Part shown: positions 31,779-42,699 of the stretch, one piece after another | How the letters are laid out: every line of letters starts with the position of its first letter | How positions within the stretch are numbered: position 1 is the stretch's first letter | Assembly: GCA_021927905.1 (NCBI GenBank) | Contig: BLLK01000051.1 | Span: forward strand, 620,001-684,000 | Source: Chaetoceros tenuissimus | Lineage: Eukaryota; Bacillariophyta; Thalassiosirophyceae; Chaetocerotales; Chaetocerotaceae | Direction: 5' to 3' | DNA: 64,000 bases | Made by a program: the position numbers and the translations under genes | Notes under the pieces: model-generated | Database searches by the model: none | What the model saw: only the letters and a program-made list of their open reading frames with translations | Told to the model about the DNA's origin: nothing

Positions 31779-33011
31779 CTAAAAATCGAGATCGTCCATA
31801 CCCATTCCATCTAGATCCATATCATCGCCAAAACCATCAAAGTCGTCACCAGCCAAATCTAGATCAAGATCAAAATTATCCATATTGGTTTCGTCGAGGT
31901 TAAATGTTGTATCATTGAGTGTGCTATCAGGAGGAGCTGGTGGAGCCTCTTGAATTTCGACTTGGCCCTTCTTTTTCTTCTTTTTCTTTTTAGGTTTGTC
32001 ATCGGTATCGGCTTTCTTAGATGTAGTCTTCTTCTTTTTCTTCTTTTCTTTGGAAGCTCCTTTTTTGTCACCGGAAGTATTACTCTCAACATCAACACTC
32101 GTAGTACCACGGATCTTTTTTATTTCTGTTGCATCTAGATACAGCTCTGGATGTTTTGTCGTTATAGCATCATCTTCATCAAACCATTCACGGTAGTTTT
32201 CCATCCATGGTTCATATTCTACGTATTCATCTTCTATTTCTTCCAGTACTTTCGTTTGCAAGCCCCTTTGTCCTTGATTTCCTCTTCCTGGACGTTTATT
32301 TGGATCTTTCATGGATATTTTCTCTATTAATTGCATCAAATCTTTTTCTACGTCTATAACTTCATTCATAGGTGGAGGTACTCCAGAATGTTCCCTTGCC
32401 ATGAATCGTTTTTGAACCACACGCTTCATAGGTGGAGTTATTCCCGAATGATAATAACTAGGAAACGCTTCTTGTCTATATCCAGGTGTACTTTCTGCTT
32501 CTTCTAATGCTGTCATGTCCTCATATACAATCAACATTTGTGCAATATCTGTACATTTGTAAAATGCGGCATGATCTTGGGTTTTGTGCACTTCGATGGG
32601 CAGTGGCATATTCACTAATCTAGCAGGATATGTAGCTCCATCACAGTGAAAATTCCATAGTGTATATTGATCTAATAATTCTGCTGAAGCAGCATCATTT
32701 GGTTTGAGTAAGGGTGCAGAAGAAGATTGTATAGCTGGTTCACAAGTTACACCATCTAGGTCAAACACGACACCTTCTGATGCTTTCGAAGATGTTCCTG
32801 CTGCTGCAACCGATGATATATCCAAGGATGAAAAATTGGATGCTTTGCCACCATATATTTGTGATATATTCGATTTGCTTTTACTTTCCTCCTTATTGAC
32901 TTTCTTTTCTAACTCTGCCATCTTCTCTCTTAAATGCGATTGCAAGCGTTCATCAAGGATGCGAAGGATCAAAGTTTTGTCCCGAAGAAGATTTCGTTCT
33001 TGAATTGTCAT
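31779..33011 (-). CDS. TAF7: TFIID subunit TAF7
   Basis: 410 aa from the ATG at 33011. The TAF7/TAFII55 core lies at about 113-235: YPARLVNMPLPIEVHKTQD (human has ARLVDLPCVMESLKT), FYKCTDIAQMLIV (human FYKTADICQMLV), HSGITPPMKRVVQKRF (human HGITLPLKNVRKRRF) and DVEKDLMQLIEK. A lysine-rich stretch and a strongly acidic Asp/Phe/Leu tail end the protein. TAF7 regulates TAF1 in TFIID. Odd features: a 90-residue N-terminal coiled-coil extension, and a near-repeat of HSGITPPM as HSGVPPPM 20 residues on. Head-to-tail with HSF upstream. Confidence 0.88.
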   Translation of the reverse strand: MTIQERNLLRDKTLILRILDERLQSHLREKMAELEKKVNKEESKSKSNISQIYGGKASNFSSLDISSVAAAGTSSKASEGVVFDLDGVTCEPAIQSSSAPLLKPNDAASAELLDQYTLWNFHCDGATYPARLVNMPLPIEVHKTQDHAAFYKCTDIAQMLIVYEDMTALEEAESTPGYRQEAFPSYYHSGITPPMKRVVQKRFMAREHSGVPPPMNEVIDVEKDLMQLIEKISMKDPNKRPGRGNQGQRGLQTKVLEEIEDEYVEYEPWMENYREWFDEDDAITTKHPELYLDATEIKKIRGTTSVDVESNTSGDKKGASKEKKKKKKTTSKKADTDDKPKKKKKKKKGQVEIQEAPPAPPDSTLNDTTFNLDETNMDNFDLDLDLAGDDFDGFGDDMDLDGMGMDDLDF

Positions 33012-33750
33012 CTTTGTCAAAATCTTGGGACGAAGTTCAATGCAGCCTCAAATAAATGGAAGTATCAAGCAAGACGATCGAAAGCTAGAGGTCGATAGTT
33101 AGTTCAGAGGGAAGAATCGTGAAGATAGTTAATAGTTATATGTTTTGGATGTGATGAAAATAAAAAATGAGCATGGATTCTAGAGAGGGAGGAGGGGAGA
33201 GGGGAGTAGCAAAGTAAAAAAAGCCGAAAGAATACAACATGGCTAGCTAGTAGTACTTCTATTTGTTGGCTAGCTAAAAGGTAACCTATGTTTACAATAG
33301 GTGTACCTTCTTACACTGGTTATGATTGGATTTTCACAAACTGACGTCAGAAACTGGGAATGGCATTCCAAGAAACTTACTTATGGGCAATCGTTAGTTG
33401 AAGGAAGATAGGAAGTTAGGAACGTGGTATGAGGAAAAACTGACGTAAGCAGAAACATTTAAAAGCCTAGAGATTCACCTGCCGGTGAACGTTCTTCTTT
33501 TTGACAGAGGAAGAGGTTTTGTTTTCAACGGAACAAGCGTTGAGCGTCGTGATGGATAGTGCCACGAGAGACGTTGCAATTGTCTCGAAGATAATCTTGT
33601 TGAAGCATCTTTCTTCTCTTCAAGGATTATCAGCAGTATGTCACAAAAACAATTCTAAATAATGATGATAAAAATATCTTGACTTCTATAGTGTTATTTC
33701 CATGTAGTTGTTGTTGTACAATTCGGCAAGTGATTGAAAAAATGTTCGCC
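33012..33750. other. intergenic, 5' region of TAF7 with CRE-like sites
   Basis: About 740 bp. It holds a perfect TGACGTCA at 33342-33349 and a half-site TGACGTAA at 33441-33448. A 36-codon plus-strand ORF (33552-33662) starts with ATG but has no recognisable similarity. No RNA gene seen. Confidence 0.4.
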
Positions 33751-35120
33751 TTACTCCTCATTCGTGAATCTTCTCGTGTTGGTCATGCCAGCCTTTGACA
33801 TGAGTTCTTGACGCTGTCTCTCAAGCTCTAGAAGCTGTTGTTGGACATTTTCCATTACATCAAGAGATGCGCTTGTGTTGAGATTTCCAGAAGAAGGGGC
33901 TTGCATTCTGTTATCTTGTTGGATTGGACCTTGGTTAGAAGAAACAGAGGAGAAATTCATGTTGTTCATGTTGTTGCCGTTGCCAACACTGCCGTTGGAA
34001 GGCTGCTGCATTCCTTGGCGTTGAGACATCTCCTGAGTAGATTGGCTCTGATTTCTGTTTCCGTACTGATGATCATTAAAGTTGTTCATCTGATTGTGAT
34101 TGTTTTGGAATCCTCCAGACAATAGTCCTTGCTGATTCTGTGGATTCTGCTGCATCAAAAGATAAGCAACGTTGTTGTTTAGTGAAGCCATGGAGTTCAT
34201 GTTGTTGTTATCATAGCCCATGTTGGACATGTTGTTTTGTCCAGAAAGCTGTGTCATTAGCATTCCATTGTTTTGCATGATAGGGAGGCCCTGGAATTGC
34301 TGCTGCATAATTCTCATACCACTGTTGCCCAACATCTGAGGAAGAGCGAAACCACCAGCTGACATCAATCCAGAAGATGAAGATGGGACAACTCCAGAAG
34401 CTCCTTGGGCTCCAGAGAGAGAAGGCATTCCATTCATAGCATTCATACTTCTTCCAGAATTAGCAGCCAAGAATTGCATTGCGGTCTTGTCGTTGAACTT
34501 GTCGTCATCTTCACAATCAGCCTTGTTCAAAAGAGCAAGAGATGCTTCAACGTCAACTTTGGAGTTGCAAAGAACAGCTGTCGAGCAAAGAGAGAACTTG
34601 CCCTTCTGGAAAGAAGGATGGCAGAACCAGATAGGAGTTGGTGTGCTTCCATTGCGGCTACCAGTTCCAGATCTCTTTGCAAAGCCCCAGCGAGAAAGCT
34701 TACGAACAAAACTGTCAAACTTTGAAGTTTTGAACAAAGCAGGAAGAACATTTCTCTCAAAATGCTTGGAGTCAACTACTACAAAGGACTTGCCGTTCTT
34801 GGACCATCTAAGAACCTCGTCGTACTCTCCACATTCGAGGACATACATGAGCTATGATGGATAGATTTGATGAGACTTTGTCATTGGCAGTGAGAAACAT
34901 AAAGCACATTACATACCTTCATTGGGAATTTGATGGTTTTGCTTCTTGCCTTCTTCCTTCCCTTTTCCATGTTACTGAACGATGCAGAGAAGAAGTCCAT
35001 CATTCTCTGGTACGGATCTTTACTGGTTTGAACTGGATGATTCACTGCTGGCTGCGGTGCAGCAGCGAGTGAAGGCATGGCATTGGTATTATTCATTGCA
35101 AAAGCGTTATTAGAATTCAT
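33751..35120 (-). CDS. HSF: heat shock transcription factor (HSF)
   Basis: Two exons: 35120-34917 and 34851-33751 (65-nt intron, GTATGT...ATAG), 434 aa. The splice joins IKFPMK to LMYVLE and completes the winged-helix HSF DNA-binding domain (about 63-165). The domain includes the wing and recognition helix FDSFVRKLSRWGFAKR (113-128), then WFCHPSFQKGKF. After it the chain is Asn/Gln/Met/Gly-rich and probably an activation domain, ending in a short heptad helix (LLELERQRQELM). A classical hydrophobic HR-A/B trimerisation helix directly after the DNA-binding domain is not obvious. HSFs are expanded in diatoms, so this need not be the general heat-shock regulator. Confidence 0.92.
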
Positions 35121-35550
35121 CTTACAGGATTTAAAAGTTGTACAAAAGGATGTTATGAGGAGACGCTAAAATATCTCTTGCTTCCATCTGAAGACCGTTT
35201 CCCTGCTGAGACTATTCCTGCAGCCTGCCCTTCAACCTCATTTTGTCCTTGAAGGAAAAAACTAGGAAAAATAGGAAGGACAAGAGAGCTAGGGGAATTT
35301 GCAATCCACTACATTTGAAACAAGGTTGAGGCGAAAACAACTCAGACTTACCTTTCAATATCAATAACAATTTTATTGGTATGATCTTGTGCATCCAGAG
35401 GTATTTCAATTGCATCTAATTACATAAATTCAAGTAAATCGAGTAGTTTTGTTTTTAGAGAAGGAACTGAATCTTCCCTTCCTATCCGGCTAAAATGGTA
35501 AATTCTCAGAAAGCGTGAATCTCTAGGCCTTTTATCGAAATCCCTCCTTC

Positions 35551-35815
35551 CTAATAATGTTGAAGTAAAAATGATTGGTCCTGAGCTATCCATCCTTTAT
35601 CACCTTGAATGATGTTCAAAACATTCAAAACCGTCCATTGTGGTACCCGGTGAAAAGAGCAGTCCGAATTACTACACAAAATATCATTCTCACTCGGTAC
35701 TGTGTTTAGTTCCATCATGTAATATACTTTGAGGTCACTTTCGATGGTAGCCTGTATGCCAGCAACCAATTGGAGACAGGTCAAGTCATGCGATGAAGAT
35801 GCCAATTTGAAACCT
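35551..35815 (-). pseudogene. cystatin-like fragment
   Basis: Reading on the minus strand from about 35815, an acceptor-like TACTCAG is followed by a frame encoding FKLASSSHD, then LQLVAGIQATIES, VYYMMELNTV and FHRVPQWTVLNVL before a stop at 35551. QLVAG fits the QxVxG papain-binding loop of cystatins, with beta strands in the expected order. No ATG exon that would start it was found. It may be the last exon of a decayed gene, or chance. Weak call. Confidence 0.3.
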
Positions 35816-36325
35816 GAGTATACTTTAGATATATTGTATCATAGCTTTGTCTACTTTGCTTGTGTTAGATATGACCTATGACTTGGACAAGCATATCAAT
35901 TCATCTTGAAAACGAAGAAGATATCGCCTACGAGCAAGATAGAAGATATGATACGAAAATATCATTCTTAAATCAAGACATCGGAAGCAGCCACAACACG
36001 AGGTCACTTGTTGTTGAGATGGAGATGTTTTCACAGTTACGATTCACTTTCGATACGTAGAAGGTCCTGTCATGCAAGCAACCGATTGAGACAGGAGAAG
36101 GTTTGCAATAAGTTATGCAATCAGTTGCCAACTTCGAACGTGAGTACGAGTATTTCTTTAGTGGATTAGGGGTTAGGTATGCTACTTACCATAGCTATGT
36201 CAACTTTGTTTGTGGTTGTGATAAGACCTATGACTTGGAAAAGAAGAAGTCAATTCATCATGAAAACGAAAGAATATCGCCTGAAGATTAAAGATCTGAT
36301 CATGAATATTTCGTCTTAATTCTAC
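35730..36325. repeat. degenerate direct duplication, about 300-bp units
   Basis: Unit A (about 35730-35985) and unit B (about 36045-36325) share ordered blocks: ACTTTCGAT, AGCAACC(A/G)ATTG(G)AGACAGG, CATAGCT(T/A)TGTC(T/A)ACTTTG, GACCTATGACTTGGA, TCAATTCATC.TGAAAACGAA, ATATCGCCT and TTCTTAA/CGTCTTAA. Many indels separate them, so the copy is old. It covers the 5' part of the cystatin-like fragment; unit B has lost the reading frame. Confidence 0.7.
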
Positions 36326-37002
36326 TAACCAAAAATGAGGCTAAAGTTGTGAATGCATTCATGCATATGGTGTATGAATAATGCTTTTGGAACATTCAAT
36401 TGTATTGTCGATCGTTCTTTGACGTCTCTGCCATTTTATCGCATTCGCTATAACTTCTGATGAAATTGCCTTTCAATGGTTTTTATACATGCGCTTGTTT
36501 TAGCTGGTTGCTAATAGTTGCTCACTGATGTCAAGTACGTAGTATAGAACGCATTTTTAAGAATTAAGATAACATTTTGAGTAACACTCTACTTCCATTT
36601 GACTTTCAGCCTTGATTCTAAAATGTAAAAGCTATATATACTTTCCTTTTTCCTTAAAGCGCTTGTTGTTTCAGCGAACTTCATCTTTGAAAGCAGCTTG
36701 CAATTTCATAAGTATGTACAAGTACTTCTACAATCTACAATACATGCAACCATACTTACCCTATGTAAATATTTCTTGCAAAATCACTATATTTTGGCCA
36801 GAAAGGAATACTATTTCAAATTTATTTTTATGATGATGTATACATAGAACATCAGCGTGATTGGTGTTTGCATTCTTTGTATTAAATAAGTGAAAGTAAC
36901 AAGAGCACAATAATACAATTACTCTCTTTTCAATTTTCTATTTCATGTTTTTCCAACTTTGGACATTTCGATTCGCGGCTGTCTCCCCCAGATGCAGTAA
37001 TC

Positions 37003-37617
37003 TTAAACTTCTGCTGCACCATCTGGCATAGCATCGTAATCCGTTGTAGGCCTAACCATTTCAGTATGTGGCCCTGCAAATTTCTCGAAATTCTCAACTC
37101 TTTTTGCAATTGACCCTGCAAGTGGATGTGGTGCTTCTGTTGCTACTTGTCTCCTTGAATTAAATGCTGCTGCCGCTAAAATTGCTCCTGCTGCGGCTAC
37201 GCCAAACATCTTTCCTGCGTTATTTGAGTTTGAAGGTGGTGCAAGTGATGATAGCGAATCATAATAATCAGTATTAATTCCTGAATAATCTGAATAATCC
37301 GAAGCATCTCCTGTTGTGTCTCCATTAGTGCTACTTCCATTAGAACTTGAATTTGTCTTTGGTTTTGGATGATGCTTTGGCTTTGGCTTTGATGTTGTAC
37401 CTAAATTGAAAGTTAATTCGTGTTTAGTATTCGTGTTGGCAATAGACTTCTCACCGTACCAATTATTATTTCCTTTGTACTTACTGCTGCTGCTGCTACC
37501 TAGCTCACGTCGCATTGCAGCTTGCACCTCAAGTGCTTTAGTTCTGTCATCGCTGGCAGCATGACAAACATTCAGCACTAGCAAAACTAGAGCTACAGGG
37601 AAAAGGGATGTCTTCAT
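37003..37617 (-). CDS. secreted or membrane protein, unknown
   Basis: 204 aa from the ATG at 37617 (the frame is open further upstream but without ATG). Signal peptide 1-20 (LFPVALVLLVLNVCHA). The rest is Ser/Asn/Thr-rich with a PKPKHHPKPK basic patch near 77-86, a Tyr/Asp/Ser stretch (about 104-125), and one Ala/Gly-rich hydrophobic helix at about 134-151 (MFGVAAAGAILAAAAF) followed by a basic RR and a charged tail. It is probably a type I single-pass protein. No family recognised. Confidence 0.6.
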   Translation of the reverse strand: MKTSLFPVALVLLVLNVCHAASDDRTKALEVQAAMRRELGSSSSSKYKGNNNWYGEKSIANTNTKHELTFNLGTTSKPKPKHHPKPKTNSSSNGSSTNGDTTGDASDYSDYSGINTDYYDSLSSLAPPSNSNNAGKMFGVAAAGAILAAAAFNSRRQVATEAPHPLAGSIAKRVENFEKFAGPHTEMVRPTTDYDAMPDGAAEV

Positions 37618-37939
37618 CTTATTTTTTGTATGGACTAGTGTTGCTCCTCGTCGTTGTGTTAGTTCGTGCTTGATCGGTTCCAATTGCTTGTCTTGGAGTT
37701 TGGAGGTTTGAATTCACACAACGTTTACCAACGGGTTCTTCAAATTGGCTGCATGACTAAAAAAGCAGTATTATAGCAAGACGCCTTCATTAGAAGAATA
37801 CTTTTGAATTTTGACATTGTTTTGAATGATCCTCTTTCCTCTATTAGTTCGTCAAAAATGTCTATGGCACAGAAAAAATTCTGCGTACTACCATCTACCA
37901 TACATAGTTTTAGCATTCGTAAAAATAGCATTAAATTAT
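37618..37939. other. intergenic between two minus-strand genes
   Basis: About 320 bp holding the 5' region of the small secreted protein gene and the 3' end of TRMT61A. No feature seen. Confidence 0.4.
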
Positions 37940-39307
37940 TTATTCCTTGAGAGGATCGGGATATGACTTGTTTCCTGCTTTCGCAAATGTGAGAAATGCA
38001 GTGTGTCCTCGCATGTTGGAAAATGGGCGACATCCCAACATTCTCTTCTTTGATACTGGTTCTTTTACTTCTTTTGAGTCTTTAGTCTCTTCCTCCTTTT
38101 TATTTGTATCCACTTCCATATCTTTTGCTTCAGGTCCACTTTCTCCGTTGTTGCTTGGAACTGGTGAGACACTTTGTCCTGGAACATAATTATTGACATT
38201 CATATCTCTTGGTAACTTGAATGTGGGTACTTTTTCTAATTCAACTTCGTCTACATAGTGTTCTCGCAGTCGAACTTCGATGGTTTTCAAGCTATGGAAT
38301 CCATAGTCCCTCATAGCTTGACATGTTCGTTGCGTTTGTTCCATGCATGGACTGTAAGAACAAAGTCCTCCGTTTGGCTTTATTGTATGTGCTGCATGAG
38401 GAATTGCTAGCCAAGGCTCTGGAAGATCTAAAAAGATTGCGTCAGCAGCTGCAGGACCAATATCAAAGCCCCCACTTCCAAAAGTCAATGATTCTCCCTC
38501 TTTTGTTTCTCTTCCATCATTACTAGTAGATTCTGCTGATGGCTTTCCACAGACATCTCTCCAATGAACATCTACCAAATGATCTACTCCATTCCTTTTA
38601 AATTCTTCTTTTGCTGTATGAGCTCTCATTTGATTGAATTCATATGTGTGGAGTTTTCCATGTGGAGCAATAGCTCTCATGATACAATGGCTCATGGCTC
38701 CAGAACCTGTTCCACTCTCACATACCACCATATTTGGTCTAATATTTAAGTTAAATATCACAATCGCGGAATCCAGTTCATGAACAATTTGAGTACGATG
38801 ATTTAAACTTCTAGCCCACAGTTCAGGAGTCGGTCTCAATAAATATAGAAATCCAAATCCACGATTATTTCTCGAGCGAATTTTGCATCCATATGGCTTA
38901 CCAATAAAGTCATCGTGATGAAAATGTCCATTTTTATTATGAAATACCTCGCCTGGTGTTGCATATACAAAATTCAATGAATCAAATGATTCAAAAATAA
39001 CCACCAGTGAGCCTGCTTCAATAATTGATGAAGGTGGAAGTAGCTTTGTAGGATATAATTTGGCATCTATGAGATGATCTTTATCTCTAACTACGGAATC
39101 TTCTGATAGAGTTTTGATTGTAGAAAATAGCCTTGATCCTGATCCAAGAAACAGATCAGATGCAGCCTTGTTGGCTTGTTCTAGTAAAAGATTTTCGAGT
39201 TTTGCTTTCTCATCGTTTTCATCTACATCTTTCTTGGTTTCAAGTATTCTGACACCTGATTTCGTAGTCACATTTTCATAATCTGTAAGCTTCTTGGCAA
39301 AGTCCAT
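37940..39307 (-). CDS. TRMT61A: tRNA (adenine58-N1)-methyltransferase catalytic subunit
   Basis: 455 aa, single exon. The N-terminal beta domain is followed by the Rossmann SAM-binding motif CESGTGSGAMS (196-206), then DAIFLDLPEPW (the catalytic motif IV region) and the C-terminal signature FSNMRGHTAFLTFA. These match TRMT61A/Gcd14, which works with TRMT6/Gcd10 to make m1A58 in the T-loop of tRNAs. Relative to the family there are hydrophilic inserts at about 255-280 and near 390-425 (Glu/Lys-rich). No plastid or mitochondrial presequence is evident. Confidence 0.92.
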   Translation of the reverse strand: MDFAKKLTDYENVTTKSGVRILETKKDVDENDEKAKLENLLLEQANKAASDLFLGSGSRLFSTIKTLSEDSVVRDKDHLIDAKLYPTKLLPPSSIIEAGSLVVIFESFDSLNFVYATPGEVFHNKNGHFHHDDFIGKPYGCKIRSRNNRGFGFLYLLRPTPELWARSLNHRTQIVHELDSAIVIFNLNIRPNMVVCESGTGSGAMSHCIMRAIAPHGKLHTYEFNQMRAHTAKEEFKRNGVDHLVDVHWRDVCGKPSAESTSNDGRETKEGESLTFGSGGFDIGPAAADAIFLDLPEPWLAIPHAAHTIKPNGGLCSYSPCMEQTQRTCQAMRDYGFHSLKTIEVRLREHYVDEVELEKVPTFKLPRDMNVNNYVPGQSVSPVPSNNGESGPEAKDMEVDTNKKEEETKDSKEVKEPVSKKRMLGCRPFSNMRGHTAFLTFAKAGNKSYPDPLKE

Positions 39308-39780
39308 TTTACTTATAAATACCCCTTTTGTAGAAAATTAAATTCTTTGATTCCAAGCTCTGTCTATACACTACGTGCTTTAAATTCTACTACTATTCCA
39401 CAGTAGATTTCTCATCCAAAATTCAAATGAAAAGAAAAAATGAATGGTCAATGCGCTCAAATTACCTACTCGAGATGGCTAACAAAAAACCTGAAAAATC
39501 CAACGGAGTTCTCATAAGATTGGACTTAAATTGGTCTAATACAAGATGAATGAGATGGAATTACTTAAGCCCTACATCGCAAAGAATCCTAATTTAGTAG
39601 TTTCCAAGATTTACAATTTTTGGTGAACATACATCGTACAACAGTCTTTCTTTCATTCCTCTTTCTTCGTATGAGTTTACGACGATAAAAACATTAAAGG
39701 GACTTGGTAGAGTACTGCAAATTATTGCTTGACCTAACATCCAGTCTAGGTACCTTTTCATCAAATAAAGTTGACTTATC
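39308..39780. other. divergent promoter region
   Basis: About 470 bp between TRMT61A (minus) and the multipass membrane protein gene (plus). No ORF, RNA gene or clear motif seen. Confidence 0.4.
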
Positions 39781-42565
39781 ATGGCGTCAAGAGATGAAGC
39801 CATCGGTAGCACAGACGGAGGAGCTTACGATCTAGGGGCCGTAAACGAAAGCGAAAGGAATTCGATCAGGGAAGAGCTCCCTGCAGAAGGGAGAAGACAA
39901 AATGGAAACATCGTTTCAAAGATTGTATCTCCCGTTGCAAATGTTGCGAGAGGAACTGTGAGAGCAATCAATGAGAATATTTTGCCATCAGTAGAACTAA
40001 AGATGAAGTGGTATCACTTTATAGCACTTACATTTTTTGTTGCTATCCCGTAAGTATTTGACAAACATGCAGCTAGGTCGTCCTTTCCATTGTGACTATA
40101 TCTCACCGTTTACCAATCTTTATAGTGCTGCATTCTACATTCTAATATTCACAAAAATGGGATGGGGCCTTGACTCTTTTTACTATCTTTCTAAATACTT
40201 TGAAGTTCATAGCTTCAAGCTTGGGGCAGGTTTAGGAGCCTTTGCATTTGTTCTTTACCTTCTTGATGTGTATTACTGGGAAGATAGATGTTTGAAATTC
40301 TTCCGAATGCTGTTTATATCCATCATAGTCATCGGACTGTTTGTCCTCATTTGCTTTATCGCCACTACATATCCATATGGACCGATTTGTATGTGGATAG
40401 CAACGACACCGGTTTGGTTTATGATTATTCGAGGTTTATTTTTCCGTAAAGTGGATGTGAGAACTTACTTCTCTTGGCTTACTCTACCTCTTTTGTTGAA
40501 CTCGATCATCGTGTTCGTCGCCTGGGTTGTTTGGACTTATGATAGACCTGAAAACAAGTGGAACGAAAGCATAAGGCTTCGTGATGCTGAGATGACGGGT
40601 TGCGAAGCGGATGCATCTGTAGTTGGAGGTGTCTGTGTTGACGAAGATACAGGCGAGGTTTGCTTCTCATCGCAAGATAATGGGCCAGTATGGACAGCTG
40701 CTTGTCCAAAAGAATGCGCGGCTGTATACGATGAATGTTTCAATCAATTTATCATCTGGGGTGGTCCTTGCCTTGTGAGTATTGGGCTCTTTTGCTTGTC
40801 ATTTTTTACATCATTTGTAAAAAAGGAGGATTCTCTTGAAAAAGAGTTTGCAAAGTTTGGAAAAATATATGCACTCTTATTGATGGTTCTTTGGATTGCA
40901 GCATCTCTCACTGGTGCGGGTGCAGGACTTACCACTACACTGTCTGCCTTGACTTTTTCCGCTTTTGTAGCATCCGCAATATTCATTGCAGTTAGTCAAG
41001 GAAATAGGGAAGAATGGGTCAAAGTGCGTATTCAAAGTATTTTCGAGAAGTATGAAACGTATCTTGATATAGGGAAAGGATTGCTTGTTGTCACGTGTCT
41101 TCCTCTTGCAGTTGTCTATCTTGCTGTATCATTCATCGTTCAAACCATCAGACTAATGGGATGCACCGCAAGATGTACAAATCAAAACCTTCGTGATAAT
41201 GAAGTAGAAGGTTGTGGAAACTCCAAATTCTTGACAGTCGAAGCTCGAAGTCTAATCAAACAGTTTAGATCATGGAATCTTGCAATTGTTTATACTTATG
41301 CAATTTACTGGGGAGCAGGATTTATCACTTTTACAGTCCTCGCTGCAAAGTTTACAATCCTGTTCTTGTCCTGGCTTATTGAAGAAACAAAAGCTCTTGA
41401 TATAGCATCAGTTACTGGAATTATTTTCGGAGTTGGAGTTATTATGTTTTTGCTGCCTCCTGTTCCTGGAGCTCCAATTTACCTTACATTGGGAATTGTC
41501 ATTGTACCAGTCGGCAGAGAAGCGTTTGGATTGGTATGGTGCATTGTCTACGCTATGGGAATCTCCTTATTGTTAAAGCTGTTTGCAACATTCTTGCAAC
41601 AGAAAATGATTGGAGGATTGCTTCAAAATAGTTTATCTGTAAGACAAATGGTTGGAATCAATACAAAGTTGATCAGAGCTATGAAGCTTTGTCTGGAAGA
41701 GCCAGGACTTGGTATTTCAAAGGTCAGTATACTATGTGGAGGACCTGATTGGCCAACATCTGTTTTGTGTGGTATCATGGGACTTCCTCTTTTCCCTATC
41801 CTTGTGGGTACACTCCCAGTCGCACTCTTAGTAGTTCCAACTGTGCTAGCTGGAAGTTTCACTTACATGTCAGGAATAAGACTTGCTGAAACTGATGAAC
41901 TTGAATTTCCATGGGCGACAACAGCAGCTACTATGGCTACTGCAGCTTCAGGATTGGTATTGCTTGGATTTGCACTTTCAGCAACGTACTACCTTGAGCA
42001 AACAATGAAGTCGAGAGAACAAGAGTTAGAAGATATGCCATATGATGAAGAAGTGAAAAAGGCCAATGAAGAAGAAGTTGCTATAAACAATGCATATGCT
42101 GAGGTAGTTGAATGGAGCAGTCTTCCTACATTTCCACAGTTGCTTCTCATTATTTCATTAGCTTGTATGATCACGTCATGTTATATTACACAAGTGTTTC
42201 AAGAAGATGCGTTTGCTGAATATGAGCTCACATACACGATAGAGGATCATCTCGAGGGTGATTGGAAAAACCTTGTGAAACCAATAGGTCTCGTGTCGAT
42301 TGTATTGTTCGGTGCATCTTTATTGTTTTTGTTCATGTTCAGAACATGGGCAATGTCGAAAGCTCGTAGAGTCCTTAAAGAAAATCCGGACAAATATACA
42401 AATAAGGAGGAACAGATGGAAGCGCCTGCACCTCAAGACGATGAAAAATATGAAATGTCGGTAAATGAAGATGATATTAGTGTGGACGTTGCTAAGACTG
42501 CAACTGGAACCTTTTGTGGATTTGAGGTTTCTCAAATCAAATTGAAGGAATCTGAATCAACATGA
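39781..42565 (+). CDS. large multipass membrane protein with VTT/DedA-like segment
   Basis: Two exons: 39781-40049 and 40126-42565 (76-nt intron, GTAAGT...TATAG), 902 aa. A soluble N-terminus (1-75) is followed by at least ten hydrophobic segments. A Cys-containing loop of about 60 residues lies between segments in the first third (GCEADASVVGGVCVDE), probably lumenal. Near residue 535, LPPVPGAPIYLTLG and the following two helices resemble the re-entrant core of VTT (DedA/VMP1/TMEM41) proteins, which scramble lipids. This is a weak match by eye. The C-terminal tail is acidic and hydrophilic. The splice join (AIP/AFYILIF) lies inside the first membrane segment. Confidence 0.6.
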
Positions 42566-42699
42566 CAGTAAAATTCATTATCACAATCCTAGTGGTCTAT
42601 TCCTGGTGGAATCAGTGGTATTTCAATGTTTAGATATGTATAAGATTTTAAATAGATGGTTTCAAACTCCTAAGTTATTTATGCTTTGTCATCTTCATC

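Larger units (their letters stand above)
35121..37002. other. gene-poor stretch with decayed tandem duplication
   Basis: About 1.9 kb without a convincing intact gene. It contains a degenerate direct duplication (35730-36325) and a cystatin-like fragment on the minus strand. The rest is AT-rich with only short ORFs. Confidence 0.5.

Noticed and set aside
33552-33662. 36-codon ATG ORF between TAF7 and HSF
   Set aside because: No similarity, no clear splice partner; length expected by chance.
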